Shown here: positions 23,782 to 32,513 of the stretch, piece after piece | Position numbering within the stretch: the stretch's first letter is position 1 | Layout of the letters: every line of letters starts with the position of its first letter | Origin: Flavobacteriaceae bacterium UBA2765 | GTDB lineage: Bacteria; Bacteroidota; Bacteroidia; Flavobacteriales; Flavobacteriaceae | Reading direction: 5' to 3' | Assembly (NCBI GenBank): GCA_002352665.1 | Contig: DEIV01000080.1 | Coordinates: forward strand, 36,142-88,274 | Length of the DNA: 52,133 nt | Notes under the pieces: model-generated | Seen by the model: the letters and a program-made list of their open reading frames with translations, nothing else | Database searches by the model: none | Told to the model about the DNA's origin: nothing | Made by a program: the position numbers and the translations under genes

Positions 23782-25146
23782 ATGATGAAAAGTTTTACAA
23801 AATTAGCTATAACATTAATTCTCCTTATCGGATTAGGTAATGTTTATGCACAGGACAATAAATATGGGGCTGAACCAGAAAAATGTACACAAAATTTATC
23901 CCTTTTTCACGAAAGTGTAAAAGCGAAGAATTTTGACGGTGCTTATGATAATTGGAAATGGTGTTTTGATAATTGCCCTAAGGCTTCATTACATATTTAT
24001 ACTGATGGTTTAAAAATTGCCGAAAATAAATATGAAAAAGGTGATAAGGCTGCTGCCGGTAAATTAATTGATGAAATCTATACACAACGTATCCAATATT
24101 TTCCTAAAAAATTGGGTAAAGTTTATAGTGACTGGGCTATCTCATTAGAAGAGCGAGGAGCTACCAAAGATCAAGTTTTTGAAAAATTAGAAGCGGCTTT
24201 TAAAGCAGATCCTACAGGAATGAGCGTTAAAAATTTAGCCAAATATTTTCAAGAAGTGACCAATAGAAATAAGGATTCTGATGTTCAGAAAGTATTTGAC
24301 ACTTATGATGACGTATTAGATGGTGTAAATAATAAAATGGACAAGCTTAATGTTGAGTTAGATAAAATCAATGCTAAAGATTCTTTAGGTAAAACCCTTA
24401 CTAAAAAAGAAATTAGAACAAGAAAAAATAATGGTATTAACTTAAGAGGCTTAGGTCAGGTAGAGGCTATTTTAGATCAGATTGTTGGTGAGGTAGCTAC
24501 TTGTGACAGATTAATACCACTATATAAGAAAAGTTTTGAAGCAAATAAAACAGATACCAAATGGTTACGTAGAGCTGTTTCGAGATTGTTTTCAAAAGAG
24601 TGTACTGAAGATGCTTTATATCCAAAAATGGTTGAAGCTTGGGTAAATGCAGACCCTTCACCAAAAGCATATATTTTCTATGCAGGTATTTTAGATGATA
24701 GAGGAAACTCCAGTAAAGCATTAGCATATAGAAACAAAGCCGTTGATTTAGAAACTGACCCTTATAAAAAAGCTGAATATCTATTAAGAATTGCATATAC
24801 CATGAGACATAGAAGTAAATCATCTTCTAGAAATTATGCGAGAAGAGCTCTAAAAGCTAGGTCAAGTTATGGAGATGCATATCTATTAATTGCTAATTTA
24901 TATGCTAGTAGTGCCAATAGCTGTGGTACTGATGAATTCAGCAAAAGAATGGTATATGTAGCTGCAGCTAATATGGCAGCTAGAGCCAAGAAAGTGGATC
25001 AGAGTAAAGCCTCAACAGCTAATAGATATATTAAATCATATATGGCCAATGCTCCTTCAACAAAATTAATTTTTCAAGAAGGAAAACAATCTGGTAGTCC
25101 GTATAAAATTGGATGTTGGATAGGTGAAACTGTAAGAATACCGTAA
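23782..25146 (+). CDS. Exported TPR-like protein
   Basis: The 454-residue product has a signal peptide (1-24, YAQ). Helical repeat structure follows, e.g. AKNFDGAYDNWKWCFDNCPKA early, a charged coiled segment near 185-215, and AEYLLRIAYTMRH then ARRALKA-S-YGDAYLLIANLYA late. Such TPR-like secreted proteins sit between an outer-membrane protein and lptC in flavobacteria. A tandem, broken paralogue follows at 25172. Cys pairs near the start and in SSANSCGTDEF may form disulfides. Function unknown; envelope assembly is plausible from the neighbourhood. Confidence 0.8.
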   Translation: MMKSFTKLAITLILLIGLGNVYAQDNKYGAEPEKCTQNLSLFHESVKAKNFDGAYDNWKWCFDNCPKASLHIYTDGLKIAENKYEKGDKAAAGKLIDEIYTQRIQYFPKKLGKVYSDWAISLEERGATKDQVFEKLEAAFKADPTGMSVKNLAKYFQEVTNRNKDSDVQKVFDTYDDVLDGVNNKMDKLNVELDKINAKDSLGKTLTKKEIRTRKNNGINLRGLGQVEAILDQIVGEVATCDRLIPLYKKSFEANKTDTKWLRRAVSRLFSKECTEDALYPKMVEAWVNADPSPKAYIFYAGILDDRGNSSKALAYRNKAVDLETDPYKKAEYLLRIAYTMRHRSKSSSRNYARRALKARSSYGDAYLLIANLYASSANSCGTDEFSKRMVYVAAANMAARAKKVDQSKASTANRYIKSYMANAPSTKLIFQEGKQSGSPYKIGCWIGETVRIP

Positions 25147-25171
25147 ATTTAGAATCTTAAGTCTAAAATTT

Positions 25172-26515
25172 TTGACTAGGCACTTTCAAATATTAACATT
25201 CATTTGTTTATTAAATTTTGGAGGTGCTTTTTCGCAAACTAAAGACACTATATCTTGTCAAAATTACATTAATGAATTCATTAATTATGCAAAGGATAAA
25301 GATTATGAAAAAGCCTATAAACCATGGTTATGGAGTTTTCAACATTGCCCCGAAGCATCATTCTATATTTACTATTATGGTTTAAAAATTGTTGAAGATA
25401 GATATGAAAAAGAAAATGAAGATCGTAAAATTATTGTTAGTAATCTAATTGATAATGTTTTTCTTCAAAGAATAAAGTTTTTTCCTAAAAATTTGGGTAG
25501 AGTCTATAGTGATTGGGCTTCTTCACTTGAAAATAGAGGATCTCCTCTTGATGCCATTTTTGAAAAGTACCAAATGGCCTTTGACATCGACCCTTCTCAA
25601 TAGGGAGTCAAAAATACAATCAAATATTTTCAGCTAATTGTCAAAAGAAACAAATACAAAGATGCTCAAAAAATTATTGACACTTATGACGAGTTAATAA
25701 AAGCCATAAAAACAAAAATTGATAAATTGTCTATTCAATTAGATGAGATTAATTGTAAAGATTCTTCAGGCGAAATTTTATCTGCAAAAGAAAAAAGAAT
25801 TCGTAAAAATAATATTACTCATTTGAGGGGATTGGGGCAGGCACAGACACTTTTAGATCAACTAATTAATGAAATCAAAATTTTTGATTGCGAAAAGATA
25901 ATCCCTTTATATAAAAAGGCCTTTGAAGATAGGAAAAATGATGTCAAATGGCTCCGAAGAGGTGTAATAATGCTATCTAGTAAAAATTGTAAGGAAAGTG
26001 AAATATATCAAAAAATGTTGAAAGTATGGGTAAGTAGAGAAAAATCAATTGATGCTAAAATTATATTTTGGGATAGCTTTGAAAAACAAGTGGATTCTAA
26101 TACTATGGAAGAACTAATTTCACTTATCGAATCTGAAAAAGATCTTTATAAAAAAGCGGAGTATTTTCTTAGAATTGCTCATAGTATAAAATACAGTAAC
26201 AAACCTACTGCTAGAAATTATGCTTACAGAGCTCTAAAAGCAAAACCAAGTTATGGAGAAGCTTATCTATTAATTGCTAAATTATATGGTAGCAGTGCTA
26301 ATAGCTGTGGTACTGATGAGTTTAGTAAAAGAATGGTATATGTAGCTGCCGCTAATATGGCTCGTAAAGCAAAAGAAGTGGATCCTAGTATAGCTATAAT
26401 AGCAGATAAATATATTAAATCATACATGGCAAATGCACCCAGTGATTTATGGCGGATTTCAAATAAAACTTTTGAGATAAAATGTTGGATTGGTGAGACC
26501 GTTCTAATTCCGTAA
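25172..26515 (+). pseudogene. Tandem paralogue of the 23782 gene, interrupted by one in-frame TAG
   Basis: From TTG 25172 the frame encodes a signal peptide and the N-terminal third of a close paralogue of 23782. It stops at TAG 25601-25603. The same frame continues at once (GVKN) and stays open to 26515, covering the rest of the family. Aligned with the intact copy, the TAG replaces a Met in DPTGMSVKN. The C-terminal parts are almost identical between copies (SSANSCGTDEFSKRMVYVAA). One nonsense change in an otherwise intact gene suggests a recent loss, or a downstream fragment expressed from TTG 25727. Confidence 0.8.
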
Positions 26516-26524
26516 TTTTGCAAG

Positions 26525-27109
26525 ATGCTTAATATCTCTAATGTCTATAACAAATTTCTCGTTGCTATTTTTTTAGCAACACTATTTTTTTCATGTGAAA
26601 ATGATATTAAGGAGATACAAGATTTTTTAGCCGAAAAAAACTTACCTATAGGTGTCTCAAAAGACGTATATTTAATTCATACAGATTCCGGAAGGGTAAA
26701 AACAAAGCTCATTAGCCCATTATTAAAAGATTTTGGCAATAGGACTGAACATCCTTATCAAGAATTTCCTGAAGGAATAGAATTAATCACATTTGACAAA
26801 TTAGGCGATTCAGTATCTCTAATCGCTAATTACTCCCGAACCTATAGCAAAACCCAAATTTCTGAAGTAAAAGGAAATGTAGTGGTTACCAATTATAAAG
26901 AAAAAAGTAAATTATATACTGAACAATTGTTTTGGGATCAGAATACGCACTATATTTATACTGAAAAACCTTTTAAACTCATTACAAAATCAGATACTTT
27001 AAAAGGGGTAGGGTTTGAATCTAATGAAGATTTAAGTAAGGTAACAATGAAAAATTTTAGTGGTATTGTCTATATTAGTGAAGGAAATGAAAACAATAGT
27101 AAACAATGA
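26525..27109 (+). CDS. lptC: LPS export ABC transporter periplasmic protein LptC
   Basis: The 194-residue lipoprotein-like or anchored protein (hydrophobic start, FFSC near residue 23) has the LptC beta-jellyroll. Family features include LIHTDSGRVKTKLISP, EFPEGIELITFDK, ANYSRTYSKTQISEVKGNVV, and ITKSDTLKGVGFESNEDLSKV. LptC carries LPS from the LptBFG pump to LptA in the envelope. Its end overlaps the next gene by 4 bases. Confidence 0.88.
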   Translation: MLNISNVYNKFLVAIFLATLFFSCENDIKEIQDFLAEKNLPIGVSKDVYLIHTDSGRVKTKLISPLLKDFGNRTEHPYQEFPEGIELITFDKLGDSVSLIANYSRTYSKTQISEVKGNVVVTNYKEKSKLYTEQLFWDQNTHYIYTEKPFKLITKSDTLKGVGFESNEDLSKVTMKNFSGIVYISEGNENNSKQ

Positions 27110-27321
27110 AAAATTTAAGACGTTTTTTTGAATATGGATATTTGGTAATAGGTATTATACTTTTAATTGACGGTATTTATAGGTTTAACCAAGAAGGACA
27201 ACGTAATAATGCTTATTTTCTTATCGGATTTTCTGTGCTAGCTGTATTTATGTATTTTTTTAAAAAACATTTTAGAAAAAAAATTGAAGCCAGAAATAAT
27301 CAAAATACCAATGATAGATAA
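27106..27321 (+). CDS. Small membrane protein
   Basis: The 71-residue product has two hydrophobic spans (about 11-23 and 37-51) and a basic C-terminus. It overlaps lptC by 4 bases (ATGA) and is followed by the CBS protein gene, so it is probably translated with them. Small two-span proteins at this position are common in flavobacteria. Function unknown. Confidence 0.7.
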   Translation: MKNLRRFFEYGYLVIGIILLIDGIYRFNQEGQRNNAYFLIGFSVLAVFMYFFKKHFRKKIEARNNQNTNDR

Positions 27322-27361
27322 ACAAAACATTAAGTCAATTAGGCCAACATAATTTATTGCT

Positions 27362-28621
27362 TTGGAGTTACAAATAATCATCATCATTATTGCTATTCTA
27401 CTTTCAGCTTTCTTTTCGGGTATGGAGATTGCGTTTGTTTCCGCCAACAAAATGCATATTGAATTAGAAAAGAAAAAAGAATCTTTTTTAGCCAAAGTAT
27501 TGGTAAAATTAACCGAAAAACCTTCAAAATTTATTACTACCATGTTGGTAGGTAATAATATTGCATTAGTTGTTTATGGTTACTTTATGGGTGAATTATT
27601 AATGCCTTTTTTAAAGCCATTTTTAATAAACGACTTTCTTATCTTACTGGTACAAACATTAATATCAACTATTATAATATTGGTGACTGCAGAATTTATA
27701 CCAAAGGCCATTTTTAGAATTTTCGCCAATGAATCTCTTAAAATATTTGCAATACCTACCTACATTTTCTTTCTCCTTTTTTATGTAGTTTCTGAATTTA
27801 TTATGCATATTTCTAATTTTGTTTTACGCGTTTTTTTTAACACCAAAGAAGATGATATCCAATTGGCATTTACAAAAGCTGAATTAGGCGATTATATTAA
27901 TGAGCAATTAGAAATTTCTGATGAAGAAATTGATTCTGAAATACAAATCTTTCAAAATGCTCTAGAATTTCACAATGTAAGAGCAAGAGAAGCTATGATA
28001 CCTAGAACAGATATTGTAGCCATAGATGTTACTGATACCGTTACTAATTTAAAAGATCTATTTATAGAATCTGGACTTTCAAAAATTATGGTTTATAAGG
28101 GTTCTTTAGATGATGTTATAGGATATATACATGCTTTTGAACTTTTTAAAAACCCAAAAAATATTCGATCTATCTTATTACCGATAGAAACTGTACCGGA
28201 AACTATGATGATCAATGATATTTTGGATGAACTTACAAAAAAGCAGAAAAGTGTATCATTAGTTATTGATGAATATGGTGGCACTTCGGGTTTAATAACG
28301 ATAGAAGATATTATTGAAGAGTTATTTGGTGACATAGAAGATGAACACGATTCTATTGAATTATTAGATAAAAAGATCAATGATCGTGAGTTTGAGTTGT
28401 CTGCACGCTTAGAAGTTGATTATGTCAATGAAAGCTATGATTTAACCCTACCGGAAAATGATGCTTACGAAACTATTGGAGGTTTAATAGTGGATATAGC
28501 CGAAAAAATACCACAAAGAGGTGAAATTATAGACATAGATAATTTTCAGTTTACAATTTTAGAAGTATCATCTTCTAAAATAGAAAATGTATATTTAAAG
28601 GTTCTTTTTAAAGAAGATTAA
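27362..28621 (+). CDS. CorC/HlyC-family CNNM and CBS-domain membrane protein
   Basis: The 419-residue product has a CNNM transmembrane domain (1-170, with SAFFSGMEIAFVSANK and TTMLVGNN), a CBS pair (about 200-320, with MIPRTDIVAID and VIDEYGGTSGLITIEDIIEEL), and a CorC_HlyC domain at the end (DAYETIGGLIVD). Members are linked to Mg/Co homeostasis. The GldE branch of this family serves gliding, but that identity cannot be claimed. The start is TTG; the upstream frame has a stop 12 bases before it. Confidence 0.88.
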   Translation: MELQIIIIIIAILLSAFFSGMEIAFVSANKMHIELEKKKESFLAKVLVKLTEKPSKFITTMLVGNNIALVVYGYFMGELLMPFLKPFLINDFLILLVQTLISTIIILVTAEFIPKAIFRIFANESLKIFAIPTYIFFLLFYVVSEFIMHISNFVLRVFFNTKEDDIQLAFTKAELGDYINEQLEISDEEIDSEIQIFQNALEFHNVRAREAMIPRTDIVAIDVTDTVTNLKDLFIESGLSKIMVYKGSLDDVIGYIHAFELFKNPKNIRSILLPIETVPETMMINDILDELTKKQKSVSLVIDEYGGTSGLITIEDIIEELFGDIEDEHDSIELLDKKINDREFELSARLEVDYVNESYDLTLPENDAYETIGGLIVDIAEKIPQRGEIIDIDNFQFTILEVSSSKIENVYLKVLFKED

Positions 28622-28837
28622 AAACTATCCTCCTCATCAATATTTTTAATTCAAATATTATAACTTTAACGTAAATAGTCAAACCGTCATTTTTCTAACC
28701 AATTTACTTTCCAATCTTCTTTTTTTATTTAAACGGATATTGTATTTTCGCAAACTGAATTAAAAGAAATTTTTCTTTAAAAACTAAGGGTCTAGTAAAT
28801 TAATTGAGATTAACAACATATATAAATATATAATTAA

Positions 28838-30976
28838 ATGGCAATTTTAGGTAAAATTAGAGAACGTTCATTATTTTTAATCATCGTTATTGCATTGGCA
28901 TTATTTTCTTTTGTAATTGGAGATGTTTTTACCAAAGGTAGTTTTGGAGGTCCAAAAAATTCAATTGGAGAAATTAATGGTGATAATATTAGCAGAGAAG
29001 ACTTTGCTCAATTGGTTGAACAACAAAAAACTCAATCTGGTAACAGAGGTAATCAAATGCAATATGTTAATGCTGCTTGGGATAATTTAGTACGTGAGAA
29101 AATATACAAACTTCAACTTGAAAAATCTGGTATTACCGTAGGTGAAAAAGATGTATGGGATGAAATTTTAAAACAACCATTTGTTCAAAATAGTCCACAA
29201 TTTAAAAATGAAATAGGTTTATTTGATGAAGAAAAATTTAAAGAATACGTTGCCACTTTAAAAGATGCTAAAGATGACGATGAACAAAGTAGACAGGCTT
29301 GGTTCAGTTGGCTTGAATATGAGCGAAATATAAAATCCAACTTAGAGCTTAGATCTTATAATAATTTAATTACTTCAGGCTTAGGTGCTACGTTAAAAGA
29401 AGGAGAGCGTCATTATATTGATAACAATACTAAACTCGATCTAGAGTATGTATATGTTCCTTATACCTATATTTCTGATAGTACCGTTACCGTTACTGAT
29501 GATGAAATTAAAGCTTATGTAAAAAAACATCCTAATGATTATAAAGCAGAAGCTTCTAGAGACATTAGTTTTGTGAAATTTGATATAAAAGCAACTCCGG
29601 AAGACGAGCTGGTTATAAAAAACAACTTACAAAAGCTAATAACTGATTCTGAAGAATATAATAAAGCTGCTAAAGCCAACATGACAGTTGTAGGTTTTGC
29701 TAATTCTGAAAATACAGAAGAATTTTTTAGAGATCATAGTTCTGATACACCTTTAAACAATAATTATTTTATTAAGAGTAAATTAAATCAATCTATTGCA
29801 GATACCATTTTTAAATTAAATATTGGAGAAGTTTATGGCCCTTATAAAGAAGATAATTACTTTAAAGTAAGCAAATTAATAGCGGTTAGCCAAATGCCAG
29901 ATTCTGTTAAAGCTAGGCATATTTTAATCCCCTTTGTAGGTTCAACAAATGATCCTTCTATAACACAAACAGAAGATCAGGCAAAGGTTGTTGCAGATAG
30001 TCTTTTAACCGTTGTTAAAAATGATAAATCTAAATTTGCTGATCTGGCTAAGACCATTTCTTCTGATAAAGGTAGTGGAGCCAAAGGCGGTGATTTAGAT
30101 TGGTTTACCTATGAAAGAATGGTACCTGAATTTAGAGATTTTTCTTTCGAGAATAAAACAGGTGATATGGGTGTAGTTAAGTCGCAATACGGATTCCATA
30201 TTATTGATATTCAAGAACAGAAAAATCTTCAGAAAACTGTAAAGTTAGCAACATTCTCAAGAGAAATTACAGCTTCAGAAGAAACAGAAAATGAAATTTT
30301 TCAAAAAGCCGAAACCTTTGCCGCTGAAATCTCTGATGGTAAAGACATTGACCAACTAGCTAAAGATCAAAATTTAGTTGTACAACCTGTAGTGGGTTTA
30401 AAAGCAATGGACGAAAGAGTGTCTACTTTAAATAATCAAAGACAAATTGTAACTTGGGCTTTTGATAAGGATTCTAAAGTAAACGATATTAAAAGATTTG
30501 ACATAGATAAAGGATATGCTGTGGTTAAACTCACTGCTAAACATGATAAAGGGCTAAATATTGGAGCCGCAAAATCTACCATAAGAATGATGCTAATTAA
30601 TGAAAAGAAAAGTAAGTCAATTAAAGAAAAAATGTCTGGTGATAACCTGCAAGATATTGCCAAAAATTTTAATGTTAATGTGCAATCATCAAAGGCAGTT
30701 TCTTTAGGCAGTCCAATACTTCCCGGAGTTGGAAGGGCAGAAGACATAATTTCTATTTTGATTGCTTTACAAGAAAATAAATTATATTCTAAAATTGATG
30801 CGAACAATGGAGTATTTTCAGTTAAGATTAGCAAAAAGGAAAGTCCTTTAGAATTAGATAATTATACCAGCTCTAAAGCTACAGTTAGCAATTTACAAAA
30901 AGCCAAAGGAAGTAAAGTATTTATTGCTTTGAAAAAATTTGCAAATATAGAAGATAATAGAGCTTTGTTTTATTAA
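28838..30976 (+). CDS. PpiD-like periplasmic peptidyl-prolyl isomerase/foldase
   Basis: The 712-residue product has an N-terminal membrane anchor (about residues 10-30, after MAILGKIRERS). A SurA_N-like domain follows (NGDNISREDFAQLVEQQ), then a parvulin PPIase domain at about 355-460 (KARHILIPF, GGDLDWFTYERMVPEF, SQYGFHIIDI). A long C-terminal helical part completes the PpiD plan. It chaperones exported and outer-membrane proteins. The gap upstream (28622-28837) is AT-rich, with only a weak TATTTTCG near -7 type. Confidence 0.9.
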   Translation: MAILGKIRERSLFLIIVIALALFSFVIGDVFTKGSFGGPKNSIGEINGDNISREDFAQLVEQQKTQSGNRGNQMQYVNAAWDNLVREKIYKLQLEKSGITVGEKDVWDEILKQPFVQNSPQFKNEIGLFDEEKFKEYVATLKDAKDDDEQSRQAWFSWLEYERNIKSNLELRSYNNLITSGLGATLKEGERHYIDNNTKLDLEYVYVPYTYISDSTVTVTDDEIKAYVKKHPNDYKAEASRDISFVKFDIKATPEDELVIKNNLQKLITDSEEYNKAAKANMTVVGFANSENTEEFFRDHSSDTPLNNNYFIKSKLNQSIADTIFKLNIGEVYGPYKEDNYFKVSKLIAVSQMPDSVKARHILIPFVGSTNDPSITQTEDQAKVVADSLLTVVKNDKSKFADLAKTISSDKGSGAKGGDLDWFTYERMVPEFRDFSFENKTGDMGVVKSQYGFHIIDIQEQKNLQKTVKLATFSREITASEETENEIFQKAETFAAEISDGKDIDQLAKDQNLVVQPVVGLKAMDERVSTLNNQRQIVTWAFDKDSKVNDIKRFDIDKGYAVVKLTAKHDKGLNIGAAKSTIRMMLINEKKSKSIKEKMSGDNLQDIAKNFNVNVQSSKAVSLGSPILPGVGRAEDIISILIALQENKLYSKIDANNGVFSVKISKKESPLELDNYTSSKATVSNLQKAKGSKVFIALKKFANIEDNRALFY

Positions 30977-31013
30977 AAAATAAAATAAAAAGTTAAATTT
31001 ATCGAAGATTTTG

Positions 31014-31021
31014 TATATTTG
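31014..31021 (+). promoter_or_regulatory. -7 box of the OmpA-like gene
   Basis: TATATTTG, 43 bases before the ATG at 31065. It matches the consensus exactly. Confidence 0.65.
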
Positions 31022-31064
31022 TCATTACATTAAAAAACAGAAACTATAATTTAAATTAATTAAA

Positions 31065-32429
31065 ATGAAACATCTTAGAAAAGTTTTATTCGTTTTAGTG
31101 CTTTTTGCTGGATTCAGCATGAGTGCTCAAGATGAAAACAATCCATGGTCTATTGATTTTGGTGCTAATGCGGTGGATTTCTACCCAACCAATCAAGCAG
31201 GCATGGGCAATTGGTTCGACGAGTTTGTTAATGCAGACGACCATTACAATATTATTCCATCAATCTCTAGAATTAGAGTGGGTAAATATTTAGGAGAAGG
31301 TTTTTCTCTAGGTTTAGCAGGGTCTATAAATAAAATTGAAAAAATTGGGGACGCTTCTGCAAACGACTTGTCTTATATTGGTGCAGATCTAGATATTAGA
31401 TATGCAATGAATAACCTTTGGGGTGGAGCAAAATGGTTTGATCCTTATGTATCTATTGGTGGTGGTTATACTTTCATAGATGATAACAGTGCAGGTACTG
31501 CTAATGGTGGTGCAGGTGTAAACTTTTGGTTTAATGATTTTATTGGTTTAAACCTTCAATCAGTTTATATGCATTCATTTGATGAAGACAACATAATCCC
31601 TCATTTTCAACATGCTGCTGGTATAATTATCAAATTTGGTGGTAAAGATACTGATGATGATGGTGTTTATGATAAAGACGATGAATGTCCTGAAGTATTT
31701 GGTTTAGAAGCTTTCAATGGCTGTCCTGATACTGATGGTGATGGTATAAAAGATGCTGATGATGCATGTCCAGAAGTTGCTGGTTTAGCTGCTTTAAACG
31801 GATGTCCTGATGCTGATGGTGACGGTGTTGCCGATAAAGATGACCAATGTCCTAATGACGCTGGTACTGCTGCAAACAATGGTTGTCCTGATGTTGATAG
31901 TGATGGTGTATATGACAAAGATGACGAATGTAAAGAAGTAGCTGGTCCTGTTGAAAACAAAGGTTGTCCTTGGCCAGATACTGATGGTGATGGTGTCTTT
32001 GATAAAGATGACAATTGTGTTAATGAAGTAGGTCCTCCATCAAATCAAGGTTGTCCTGAAAAAGTGATTACTGAAGAAGCTAAAATTAAATTAGATAAAT
32101 TTGCTAAAGCTATTTATTTCAATAGTGGTAAATCTTCTTTCAGACTTGGTGTAACAGACAATTTAGATTTAATTGCTGACATTATGAAAGAATTTAAAGA
32201 TTCTGATTTCAGTATAGAAGGTCATACAGACAGTCAAGGTTCTGCAAAATTGAACCAAACTTTATCTGACTCTAGATCTAAAGCTGTTTTAGATTACCTA
32301 GTTGAAAAAGGTATTTCTGCTGCAAGATTAAGTTCTAAAGGTTTTGGTGAAGACAACCCAATTGCTAATAATAAAACTAGCAAAGGTAGAGCTCAAAACA
32401 GAAGAGTTGAGATCAATTTAGCTAAATAG
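31065..32429 (+). CDS. OmpA-family protein with thrombospondin type 3 repeats
   Basis: The 454-residue product has a signal peptide (1-21), an eight-stranded OmpA-like barrel (about 25-195), and five acidic calcium-binding TSP3 repeats (195-325; DTDGDGIKDADDACP type, each with a Cys pair). A C-terminal OmpA domain follows (about 335-453; IYFNSGKSSF, EGHTDSQGSAKLNQTLSDSR, RAQNRRVEI) that binds peptidoglycan. It anchors the outer membrane to the wall and is usually abundant. It has its own promoter and a strong terminator. Confidence 0.95.
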   Translation: MKHLRKVLFVLVLFAGFSMSAQDENNPWSIDFGANAVDFYPTNQAGMGNWFDEFVNADDHYNIIPSISRIRVGKYLGEGFSLGLAGSINKIEKIGDASANDLSYIGADLDIRYAMNNLWGGAKWFDPYVSIGGGYTFIDDNSAGTANGGAGVNFWFNDFIGLNLQSVYMHSFDEDNIIPHFQHAAGIIIKFGGKDTDDDGVYDKDDECPEVFGLEAFNGCPDTDGDGIKDADDACPEVAGLAALNGCPDADGDGVADKDDQCPNDAGTAANNGCPDVDSDGVYDKDDECKEVAGPVENKGCPWPDTDGDGVFDKDDNCVNEVGPPSNQGCPEKVITEEAKIKLDKFAKAIYFNSGKSSFRLGVTDNLDLIADIMKEFKDSDFSIEGHTDSQGSAKLNQTLSDSRSKAVLDYLVEKGISAARLSSKGFGEDNPIANNKTSKGRAQNRRVEINLAK

Positions 32430-32454
32430 TTATTAAAAACTAAATAGATGTAAA

Positions 32455-32481
32455 AGCCACGCTAAAAGCGTGGCTTTTTTT
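32455..32481 (+). terminator. Intrinsic terminator of the OmpA-like gene
   Basis: AGCCACGCT (32455-32463) pairs perfectly with AGCGTGGCT (32467-32475) over a 3-base loop, followed by a T run to 32481. Confidence 0.93.
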
Positions 32482-32513
32482 ATTTATAAGCACATTATTT
32501 GTAAATTCGTTTA

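Noticed and set aside
24497..24823. 108-codon frame opposite the TPR-like gene
   Set aside because: Tyr/Leu/Phe-rich shadow of helical-repeat coding sequence.
30436..30834. 132-codon frame opposite the PpiD-like gene
   Set aside because: Antisense shadow; the + strand frame has clear parvulin and SurA_N features.
31667..32014. 115-codon frame opposite the TSP3 repeats
   Set aside because: Ser/Pro-rich periodic sequence is the antisense shadow of the acidic DTDGDG repeats.
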